64,000 bases of DNA from Anastatus disparis (lineage: Eukaryota > Arthropoda > Insecta > Hymenoptera > Eupelmidae): positions 5,977,001 through 6,041,000 of the forward strand of contig JAFFSR010000242.1 of assembly GCA_017163975.1 (NCBI GenBank). The letters run 5' to 3'. Both the position numbers and the translations under genes were made by a program. This document shows positions 1-9,000 of the stretch, one piece after another. The first letter of the stretch is position 1. Every line of letters starts with the position of its first letter. Below the pieces are notes generated by a model that was not told the origin of the DNA, made no database searches, and was given only the letters and a program-made list of their open reading frames with translations.

Positions 1-135
1 AAAATTATTAGCTTCACATTATTGCTTTCACGTTTAACGTAAAATTTTATCTGTGTCACAATATTAGAATTCAGACATTTTATTATTATTATTATTCTTT
101 AGTAAATGACTACATTATTTTTCTAATAATTTTAG

Positions 136-599
136 ATTTAGCTAATTCGTTTATTGAAGATCGTGACTTTACTCCACGATATATTTGCAATTTAAAAACA
201 ACTGGAACAGTGAGTAATGATATTTAATATAATAGTACATGAAAATATTAAGCTTATAAAGAATGAGATGTATAATTAAATTTTGATTATTTATATTTTA
301 ATCAGTTAAACGCTGATAATACTTTAAATGTAAAATGGGCAGTTTCTCGAAAGAAAGCAGATGTATCTACAGAAAAAATTAACGCAATTGCTGAAAAATG
401 CAATGCTGTTTTAGGTAAAACATTTCTTTTCTTAATAAAATATTTCTTTAATTTATTATTACAGAAAAAAATTATTAACTTTGATTTTATTACAGTGAAG
501 AAAAATAATTATTCCAAGACATATAAATACGTAATGTGTCTTACTAATCAAAGATTTTTTGATTTATTAACTGAAGGTAGTATACCTAAATGCTTTTAA
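136..599 (+). CDS. Odorant-binding-protein gene, upstream tandem copy (5' cut by window edge, early stop)
   Basis: Three exons are visible: 136-209, 306-414 and 496-599. Each matches exons 3, 4 and 5 of the intact OBP at 2301-3180 in length, splice phase and sequence, and the introns match too, so this is a tandem duplicate. Exons 1 and 2 would lie before position 1. The cysteines corresponding to C3, C4 and C6 of the OBP fold are present. The reading frame ends at TAA 597-599, where the intact copy has a serine codon (TCA to TAA). This removes the last seven residues, including a cysteine. An AATAAA lies at 651-656. The protein may still be made, since the lost tail lies outside the conserved core, but the linked P450 is dead, so decay of the whole copy is also possible. 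Confidence 0.75.
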
Positions 600-860
600 A
601 GATTTTGTTTACCTGAATTATGTAATTATAACCCTTCTAAGGTCAATTATAATAAATGTTTTACATTAGATTTCTAAACATCTTTTTACAGTTTACTATT
701 TACCTTGTTTATTTTTAAAAAAATGCCGCTCGTTAGTTTTGATAAAATTTTTTATTAAACAAATGATCGAGAGAAATTTAATATTAAATATGTTAGGAAA
801 TTATTTTTAGTATATTGTCACATTAGTGAAGTGATGTTAAAGACCACAGGCAAAAATCAA

Positions 861-1250
861 GATCATATAAATTCAACTTTAAAAAAGGAAAGTGATGATT
901 TTGTGACTTTCGAATCGTTAAAAAATTTAAACAAATAATAAAAAATGGGTGCATTTTATGCCACCTGTTGGTGCATTATTAAAGTATCGTACGAAAGAAA
1001 TTATATTAGAAGGACCTGATGGAATTAAATGTCATTTATATCCAGGTAATCCTGTATTCATTCCAGTTTCTAGTCTATATAATGTTGAGAGATGTTGGCC
1101 AAACCTTTCTGTTTTTGACACGGAAAGATTTAATCCAGAGAATCAAGAAAAACAAAATAAATTTGCTTTCACTGAATGTGCGTTGATTCAGACCAATTAG
1201 CTCTAGTAATAATGAAACTTGCAATTGTTACTTTGATTACTAACACGACG
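861..1250 (+). pseudogene. Cytochrome P450 relic, remnant of the tandem copy of the gene at 3722-5245
   Basis: The sequence matches codons from about residue 337 onward of the intact P450 at 3722-5245. Upstream sequence equivalent to about 3560-3595 joins directly to sequence equivalent to about 4715, so roughly 1.1 kb holding the promoter, N-terminal anchor and front two thirds of the enzyme is gone. Two stops follow codon 24 of the relic. The ExxR helix region is lost or scrambled. A later open stretch (949-1200) keeps the PxRF-like segment as TERF. A second deletion removes the heme-binding loop with its cysteine, and the match resumes at about 1197 for another 50 bp. It cannot encode a P450. 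Confidence 0.88.
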
Positions 1251-1300
1251 ACTGTTGGAATGGGACCCTCATTTGCCTGTAAATAATGTCATTGGTGAAA

Positions 1301-1490
1301 AGGTCATCAGTGGCTCATTCGGTAGAGCGATGGATTGTTAATCTCGAGGTACCGTGTACGAATCCCGATCTCGGCCGGTTAATACAAGCACCACTGTACG
1401 TTATATGTGCTGAAGTTCACAAACACACTAATGATCTTCGTCGCTAATTAGCATCACAATGATAGCATAAATACAGCGACGTTAAATAAT
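1301..1490 (+). mobile_element. tRNA-derived SINE, copy 1 (full length)
   Basis: The head has a Pol III A box (TGGCTCATTCGG) and a B box (GTACGAATCCC), and resembles a tRNA. The body contains AAGCACCACTGTACGTTA. The 3' end carries CGTCGCT and AGCGACG, which can pair as a hairpin, and finishes in TTAAATAAT. The same unit occurs about ten times in this window on both strands. It was inserted just after the P450 relic. Confidence 0.85.
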
Positions 1491-1877
1491 ATCTAAACAA
1501 ATGTCAACTTCTGTATTTGTCATTATGCTAACATTGTCGTTATTACCATGTTGAATTTTCTTTTTTCAGTTGAGAATAAAAACAAGTTTTTTTTAAATAA
1601 AAGTATTTCGAATTCTGATACTATGTTCTACGTTTACCTACGTTTATCAGTCTAATTACAAATATATTGTGTAATTCAATGCGTATAGTTGATATAATCT
1701 CCTTTAAAATTGATTTATTCAAATAAAAATTTTTTGGTAAATATTTGAATCATGTTATTTTTCACATTTCTTTTCCTTGAAGTACCTTTTATTTTCTTAA
1801 AAAATAAAATTATTCATTTACTTAATACTTAAAAAAAAAAATTAGATTAGCTATACTTACGTATACGTAATTGAATC

Positions 1878-1952
<75 letters not shown>

Positions 1953-2214
1953 ATGCAACACATAACATCGATAACTTAAAAGTAAATTTCAATATTTGAT
2001 GTATTAAAAATAAACAACACTTTTTTATTATTGTCTTACTAAATTTGTTACAGTAAATAAAACACAAACAATTTTAAGAATTAAAATTTTTGATTTCTCT
2101 ATATTGTGAAATATTTTTTTTTTGTATAGCAACCATAAAATCTAAAAGACTATCAATTCATATTGGCTACACGATTTAAAATATTTAATAATAGCAAAAA
2201 CTGATAAGATTTAG
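1491..2214. other. Intergenic spacer between the two OBP/P450 copies
   Basis: No gene is seen. The stretch is AT-rich and holds the TA microsatellite listed separately. It has no match in the other duplicate unit that I could see. Confidence 0.6.
1883..1948. repeat. (TA)n microsatellite
   Basis: About 33 uninterrupted TA dinucleotides. An open frame across it on the minus strand is an artefact of the repeat. Confidence 0.97.
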
Positions 2215-2222
2215 TATAAAAA
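2215..2222 (+). promoter_or_regulatory. Possible TATA box of the intact OBP gene
   Basis: TATAAAAA lies 86 bp before the ATG at 2301. No convincing initiator is found at the usual 30-bp spacing. A TCAGT at about 2278 is too far downstream, so the start site is uncertain. Confidence 0.3.
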
Positions 2223-2300
2223 TGACTTGAGCGGTTACGAACTAGTTAAACAATAACAGTTTAATAGTTTGATATAGTCAGTAAAAAAATAGAGTTGATC

Positions 2301-3180
2301 ATGAAAACTATGGCTTTTTTACTTTTTTCTTTTGCTGTTGGAACTTTTGCTAAACCGGTATTACATTAATTTTTAATGAAATATTTTTTTATTAATTAAC
2401 ATTGTCTAATTTATGGTATTATTCTATTAGTCTGAAGATTTCTCTGCTATTGTCGAGTATAGGCAGAAACAGCAAGAATTATATGAAAAATGTATTAGAG
2501 GATATGATCTAAGCGAAGGTATAATAATAATTTAAAAAATAGTATTGTAATTTTATTTCAATGTTTTTTTAAAATAGTAAAAAAAATTTATTTGCATCAC
2601 ATTATTGGTTTCTTATTTAATATACAATTTTATCTGTGTCTCAATATTAATATCAATATAGACATTTATCATTACTATTCTTTAGTAAATTATTTTTCTG
2701 ATATTTTTAGATTTAGTTAGTGCATTTCTACAGGGTGATTACTTTACTCCACGTTTTCTTTGCAAATTAAAAACAACTGGAACAGTAAGTAATGCTAGAT
2801 TCAATTACATAAAAATCTTTAATTTATACAGAGTTAGACGTATGATTAAATTTTGATTATTTATTTTAATCAGTTAAATGCTGATAGTACTTTGAACGTA
2901 GAATGGGCCGTTTCTCGAAAGAAAGCCGATGTACCTGCTGAAAAAATTAAAGCAATTGATAAAAAATGCAATTCTGTTTTTGGTAAGATATTTCTTTTTT
3001 CTATTACCTTTAATCTATTATTTCACAAAAAACTAATTCTTTGATTTTATTACAGTGAACAGAAATGATATTTACGAAGCTTTTAAATACGTAACTTGTC
3101 TTAGTGATAAAAATTTATTTGATTTATTAACTGAAGGTAGCATCCCTAAATGCTATTCAAGATTTTGTTCACCTGAATAA
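2301..3180 (+). CDS. Odorant-binding protein, Minus-C type (PBP/GOBP family)
   Basis: Small secreted carrier of hydrophobic ligands in sensillar lymph or other fluids. Five exons join in frame: 2301-2357, 2431-2518, 2711-2784, 2874-2982 and 3056-3180, giving 150 residues. Exon 1 is a signal peptide (MKTMAFLLFSFAVGTFA). Cysteines fall at residues 40, 66, 105 and 124, plus two in the tail (142 and 147). Compared with the six-cysteine OBP pattern, C2 (four residues before C66) and C5 (nine before C124) are missing. This is the known Minus-C subclass, common in Hymenoptera. The family call rests on cysteine spacing, length, the motif EAFKYVTC and intron count, since overall identity to any named OBP cannot be judged here. 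An AATAAA lies at 3217-3222. The upstream duplicate is at 136-599. Confidence 0.82.
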
Positions 3181-3660
3181 TGTAATTCTAATGATCATTG
3201 TTGAGTCAATAATAATAATAAATATTTTACAATAATTTTTCAATACCTTTTACTTATATCCAAGCGATATTTTTTTTTTCTTCTTTTGATTTATTTTAAT
3301 TGCTATCTTTTTGTATAATATATAATAAAAAGTGACTTCTTCAAGAACATCTATGAAGGAATTTCAAGATTTCATGTGAATACTTACATTTTTATACATC
3401 TTTTTACATTTTTCTATTTCAATTGTTAATTTTGAAAAAAAAGTCGCTTCTTAGTTTTGATAAAATTTTCTAATAAACAAGATTAATTTAATAATCAATT
3501 GTCTACAATCAAATATTAAAATTATTTTATTATCTTTATCAACATTTTTAGTGTTTTATGACACCTTAGTGAAGTGATGTTAAAGACACTCAAAAAATCA
3601 TTGTTCATATCACTATAGTAAAGGTCATATGTACGTGTATGAATAAAGCAACAGACGGCG
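3181..3660. other. Spacer between OBP and P450
   Basis: OBP 3' UTR with AATAAA at 3217-3222, then AT-rich sequence that still aligns with 600-860 of the upstream copy. No gene is seen. Confidence 0.6.
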
Positions 3661-3703
3661 TTTAAATCTGCGCCAACTCTGACTACGACAAATTGGTCAT
3701 CAG
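3661..3703 (+). promoter_or_regulatory. Possible P450 core promoter (TATA-like plus initiator)
   Basis: TTTAAAT at 3661-3667 is followed by the arthropod initiator-like TCAGTT at 3698-3703, giving a 5' UTR of about 22 nt. The spacing is slightly longer than ideal. This stretch is absent from the P450 relic upstream. Confidence 0.35.
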
Positions 3704-3721
3704 TTATCTTTTGAATTCACA

Positions 3722-5245
3722 ATGGATTGGACGTGTTTAATAGCAGCGCTAGCTTTAATCGTAACTTCATTGTACTGGCTTTTGACAAAAACTTATAATC
3801 ATTGGCAAAAACAAAATGTACCGTGTTTGTCTAATCCTATACCAGGATTTGGTCACGTACTGCCACTTTTCACATTAAAAGAAAGTTTATTTAATTTTAC
3901 TGATAAAATATATAAAAGTACTGAAGCTAGTTTAATTGGTTTTTATTACATGCGAAAACCAGCGATACTTGTGCGCGATCCAGAATTAGTGAAAAATATT
4001 CTGCAAATTAATTTTTCAAGTTTTAATAGTAACCTCAAGCTACTTGATGAAAAAAATGATCCTGTATTAGCCAATCATCCATTTTTCGTCGAAGATCCAC
4101 ATAAATGGAAAGTTACAAGAGCTCGAACCATTAATAATTTGACAGGTAAAAAATTGAGAAGTCTTTTTATCATAGCCAACCAAGTTTGCACAAAAATGAA
4201 TGCTTATGTTGAAAGAAAGATGAGATTAGGTTCTGATTCGCATGAATGTGAGCTTAAAAATTTTTGTACAAAATATACTGGTGAAATAGTGGCGAATGCT
4301 GCATTTGCTATCGAAGGTCAAAGTTACGACGACAATCCTAATGAAATGGCCTTTGTTAATGTCATCAAAGACGTGTTTTCTCCGTCGCTTATTAATGGCT
4401 TAAAGCAAACTTTAATTTCCTATCTACCTAACATTGCAAATTTATTTGGTGTCAGCTACATGGAAAAGAAAACAGAAAATTATTTACGTCATCTTGTCAC
4501 AACTGTAATGAAGCAGAGAGAGCAAGCTGATAATAAACGAGACGATTATTTACAGTTTTGTATAGATAATAATTCAAGTGATGGAAAACGAAACATTGAT
4601 AGTATTATTGCCGATGTTATTATTTTTTACACAGATGTTTATGAAACATCTAGTACAACTTTAGCCAATGTTTTATATTTATTATCTCAAAATAAAAAAA
4701 TACAAATAAAGTTACGTGATCATATAAATTCAGTTTTGAAAAGTGAAAGTGATGGTATTGTAACATTTGAATCTTTAAAAAGTTTAACATATTTGGATCA
4801 GATAATTCAAGAATCATTACGTTTAATGACACCTCTCAGTGCATTAAAAAAACTTTGTGCGCAAGAAATTACCCTGGAAGGATCTGATGGAATTAAATGT
4901 CATTTACATCCAGGTAATCCAGTATTCATTCCTGTTTCGAGTCTACATCTTGATGAGAAATATTGGCCGAATCCTTCTGTTTTTGATCCTGAAAGGTTTA
5001 GTCCAGAGAATCAAGAAAAACGTAATAAATTTGCTTTTCTGCCCTTTGGAGAAGGACCAAGAATGTGTGTGGGCGTAAGATTAGCTTCGGTGATAATGAA
5101 ACTTGCGATTGTTGGTTTGATTAGTAAATACAAAATTGTTAGTTCCTCAAAAACACAACAATCGTTAGAACTGGATTCTCAGTCGATTATTAATACTGTC
5201 AAGGGTGGGCTGTGGGCAATATTTGAAAAATTAAAGGATATTTAA
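3722..5245 (+). CDS. Cytochrome P450, CYP6-like (clan 3), single exon
   Basis: Heme-thiolate monooxygenase of the ER membrane. Insect CYP6-type enzymes oxidise plant toxins, insecticides and other lipophilic compounds. The 507-residue length is normal for the family. Visible are an N-terminal membrane anchor (about residues 4-22), the C-helix WxxxR (WKVTR), the K-helix ExxR (ESLR), PERF, and the heme loop FGEGPRMCVG with the axial cysteine. The I-helix is odd: the position of the usual AGFETS reads DVYETS, so the conserved A/G-G pair of the oxygen-activation groove is replaced while E-T is kept. The gene has no intron. It sits about 540 bp after the OBP, in the same order and orientation as the decayed copy upstream. 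The family call is firm; the CYP6 subfamily is inference. Confidence 0.93.
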   Translation: MDWTCLIAALALIVTSLYWLLTKTYNHWQKQNVPCLSNPIPGFGHVLPLFTLKESLFNFTDKIYKSTEASLIGFYYMRKPAILVRDPELVKNILQINFSSFNSNLKLLDEKNDPVLANHPFFVEDPHKWKVTRARTINNLTGKKLRSLFIIANQVCTKMNAYVERKMRLGSDSHECELKNFCTKYTGEIVANAAFAIEGQSYDDNPNEMAFVNVIKDVFSPSLINGLKQTLISYLPNIANLFGVSYMEKKTENYLRHLVTTVMKQREQADNKRDDYLQFCIDNNSSDGKRNIDSIIADVIIFYTDVYETSSTTLANVLYLLSQNKKIQIKLRDHINSVLKSESDGIVTFESLKSLTYLDQIIQESLRLMTPLSALKKLCAQEITLEGSDGIKCHLHPGNPVFIPVSSLHLDEKYWPNPSVFDPERFSPENQEKRNKFAFLPFGEGPRMCVGVRLASVIMKLAIVGLISKYKIVSSSKTQQSLELDSQSIINTVKGGLWAIFEKLKDI

Positions 5246-5305
5246 AAATAATTTTTCTATTACTATTATACGTTGTCTTTCTGGTATTAAACTTTATATT
5301 ACTAA

Positions 5306-5794
5306 CCAGGAGAGGCTATGAGCTTCGGGTCACAGATCTTGATTAAACTTTGGGATATGTTTTTAGGTACCAAAATATGAGTAAAGCTAGAGCGGTACGG
5401 TCTAACGCTTCGAAAAACTGAAATTATAGACAAAATCACTGTCCTTTAGAATTTAGATGATTTTTGGTACTTTCTTGCTTCTTAACTTTGAAAAAACATA
5501 TCCCTGGTTCTAATCATTATTTTTTAATTCTGAAAACGGCAAATTAAAGCTTGCTTTCTGTACTTTTATTTTAGTCCCTGTAGATTTATTGAAGACATTT
5601 TTAGACTGGATTATTCATACTTAAATTAGGAGCTTTTTTTACATTTTTCTTAAAATAAGACTAGAAACGTCTATAATTTCAGTTTTTCGAAGCGTTAGAC
5701 CGTACCGCTCTAGCTTTACTCATATTTTGGTACCTAAAAACATATCCCAAAGTTTCATCAAGATCTGTGACCCGAAGCTCATAGCCTCTCTTGG
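5306..5794. mobile_element. 489-bp MITE with 126-bp terminal inverted repeats
   Basis: The left arm (5306-5431) and right arm (5669-5794) are inverted copies with about two mismatches, starting CCAGGAGAGGCTATGAGC on the left. The centre is AT-rich and non-coding. Both flanks show TAA next to the ends, which could be a 3-bp target duplication of the kind made by PIF/Harbinger elements, but the superfamily is a guess. It lies 60 bp past the P450 stop codon and so probably in or at the end of its 3' UTR. ATTAAA at 5286-5291 is the only nearby poly(A)-like signal before it. Confidence 0.85.
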
Positions 5795-5886
5795 TAAGTA
5801 TATTTTTGTTATAAAATGTAAAAAATATATTGGTTTTTAGTCCTATCATATTTCATATCCTATTTATTTTCATTAATGATTTTTTT

Positions 5887-6072
5887 TATTTAACTTCGCT
5901 GTATTTTAACTATCATTACGATGCTAATTAACGACGGAGATTTTCAGCGTGTTTGTGAACTTCAGCACATGTAATGTACAGTGGTACTTGTATAAAACGG
6001 CCGAGAGCAGGAATCGAACTCGGATCCTGGAGTTACGAATCCATCGTTCTACCGACTAAGCCACTGAGACCT
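5887..6072 (-). mobile_element. tRNA-derived SINE, copy 2
   Basis: Reverse-strand copy of the SINE family. The B box reads AGTTCGATTCC on the minus strand and the A box region is intact. The 3' end lies at the low coordinate, next to a run of T. Confidence 0.85.
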
Positions 6073-9000
6073 CGTACGTATACATTACATAAAGATTATA
6101 ATATCGTTGTATATAATTTCGAGAGAGTTATTGGAAAGATAGTGAATTTATAAGTCTGTTGAAAACAAAATAAATGAATTAATTTATATATTGTAAATAA
6201 ATGTATAAAAAATGAGATATTTAAATAATTTAAGATTATATTTCTTTCAGAGGAAACATTATTTATATTTCATAGAAGATATTATTTGTAATCCATCTTA
6301 CTTTTTTGATACTAAAATAATAATAAGTATAATTAAAATAAATTATGGTTTTATTATTAAAATCCTTACTATGTAGTTGTATATAATTTCCGGAGAATCA
6401 TATGAAAGATAGTGAATCCAAGTCTATTGAACACAAAAAAAAACTGAATTTATTTATATATTGTTATAAAAATATTATAAAAAAATTAAAAAATTTGTAT
6501 GTATAAAAATTAAAATATTTCAGTAGTATATAAAATTTAATTCGCCTTTTAAAGGAAATATCACTATTTATAGAGATATATTGTTTGTAATTCACTTTAT
6601 TTTTTTAATACAAAAACAATATGCATAATTAAAATAAATTACGTTAATATAAAAAAAATCATAATTAGAATTAGTTATCTACGAAAATGGATAATATTAT
6701 TTATTTACGCACATTATAGGTAAATGAATAAATAGACACAGCATTTATATATTTTTTCATTGTTGTCTTTATTGACGATATATCATTTTCAGTGTGTTTT
6801 GACAGAACCAAGAAAATTGACTAGCATCTCAGTGTTTACACCGTTTATTAAAGAGAAAAAACGACGATGGGCTTTCTTTCATTTTTTTTCCTCGGTTTTG
6901 ACGTTTTTTTATTTTTATTTATTTATTTATTTTTATATTTTGATTGCGTGTATGTGTCTAATGTGTACATAGCTTAATTAACAAGTCATATTTAGAATCT
7001 TCGGTAATGAATAAGGCGATGTCTCGACGTCTGGACGAAGAAAGAAGAAAAAAACGTTTCTACATTTTTATTTTGTGATTTATGTTTTGATTTTTCCTTT
7101 CTCTTTTTCTTTGCGTTTTAGGTAGAACTTCATGCTTTTCTTTTAGTTTTAAAATTATGCGTTTGATCCTTCATTCTGCGTGCGTGCGCGGGAGATCGAG
7201 AAAACCTTTAAAAGGTAAAATAGAACTGAGAGTTTTGTATTTTTTTTTCATAGTTCTCTTTATTATTTTTTTTTTATTTAATCACGCATTTTTCATGTGT
7301 ATCATTTTTTTGTTATATTTTTTTTTCTCCGAGGTTATCACATTATATAATTAAGGCCTATCTTATTCTACATGGACTAGATTCATTTTATTTTTTCACA
7401 TATTTGTTAAATATGCGTTACGAACTTATTTTTTCATCTATATCTTGATTCTTTCCGTTTCTTTCTTTATCCTTTTTGTATTTTTACTTAATCATTTTGA
7501 TTTTTCTATTTCTTTTCTCGTTAATGTCGGATAAACATTTTTTAACGTGTAAGTATTATCTTTGATATTATTTTGATTTGTTTAAAATTATTTTTTATAT
7601 TTTATTGGGATAAATATGCCATTCTTTTCATTATATTTCGCTATCATTTACAGTTTTCAAAAATTTTATTTAACTTTATTTTTTTACAAGTGAAAAATAT
7701 AATTTTTGTCCGTATTAATTCATGTTTAAATAAAAAATACTGTAATAAAAATCGAAAAAAAATATGAATTTTTCATCAAATTATCAATTTTGCAGAAGAT
7801 TTTTTATACTGAAATTCTAAACAATTGACAAATGAATGTTTGAACAGAACTTTATAGTTTTTTTATATATTTATCAATGTTAAAAAAATGAATATATTTT
7901 TTTTAATTTTGATGAAATATACAAGGCCCTTCCGCATTAAATCTTTTTTATCTGCAAACGTCGGAGTTTTCTCACTTTATCGTATTTGCTTTTCGTAACG
8001 AAGAGTTCACAAAATATTTTCCAAACGGGTGTCTCGTATAACTTTTTTTCTGATTTATCTCCTGTTGCCTTTTTACATATACATAATATAGTTTATTTTA
8101 TTTTCAACGCAATCACATCGCGCTGTCCTATTAATTTTTATTTTTCGTTTGTCGGCTCGACAAACAGACGGCAAAAGTTGGTGAAATCAACGAAAATAAG
8201 GTATCGAGAAGACATGAAAGACACGTGAATTTTTAATGAATTATTTTTAAAATTTTTGTTGAACAATTAATTTCTTATTTACAACGTTATATATTTTTAT
8301 TTTCTGTGTAATATTGTTTAAAATTTATATCCGCAACTTCAAATAGTTGCTGTTAATAACATTTTTAATTTGACAAATTTCAACAGGAAATGACATTATT
8401 TTATTTTTTAACAATTACTTTTATTTTTAATTTGCTTATAAGATCTTGTCTCAAAAATATTATTTCTTTTAAAATAATTTGCAGTTTCAACATTTTTTTT
8501 ATTCGTAAACATTGATTGTTAATTTTTTAATAGTAATTTATATTTCTATATTATTATCAGAAATCTTTATTGTTTATATAAAAATATCTATTCACTCTCT
8601 CAATATCTTATTTTCACCAAATTTCAATTTACATGATTTCATATTTTATATTTATCTCTATCATTGTAACATTTTGATCTTCGGAATTTTTTTGAAAATA
8701 TAGTATATTTCTGTTTTTTTTTTTAACGAAAGATGCCCCTAGCCTAATTTGGAAAAGAGAGTTGGAAAGGAAGAGGAAGAGAGTACGTTTATCATTTTTT
8801 TAGGGTATGGTTATTGCTTCCTTGAGTGGAATTTATTTCCTCGCTGCTGATTCGAAAAGATCGAAAGCTTTTGTGTTTTCTACTATACAATAGATGGGAT
8901 GTTTGTGTTCTTTTTTTTTTTGAAAAAAGTTTTCTTAATTATTAATTATACGTACATATTCGTCGTTTTACAACATTACTTATATTTTTTTTTCTTCTTT

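Noticed and set aside
1301..1375. Possible tRNA gene (also at the heads of the other SINE copies)
   Set aside because: A and B boxes are present, but the acceptor stem does not pair and the same head is always followed by the SINE body.
1822..2067. Minus-strand open frame with long Ile-Tyr repeat
   Set aside because: It is translation of the TA microsatellite.
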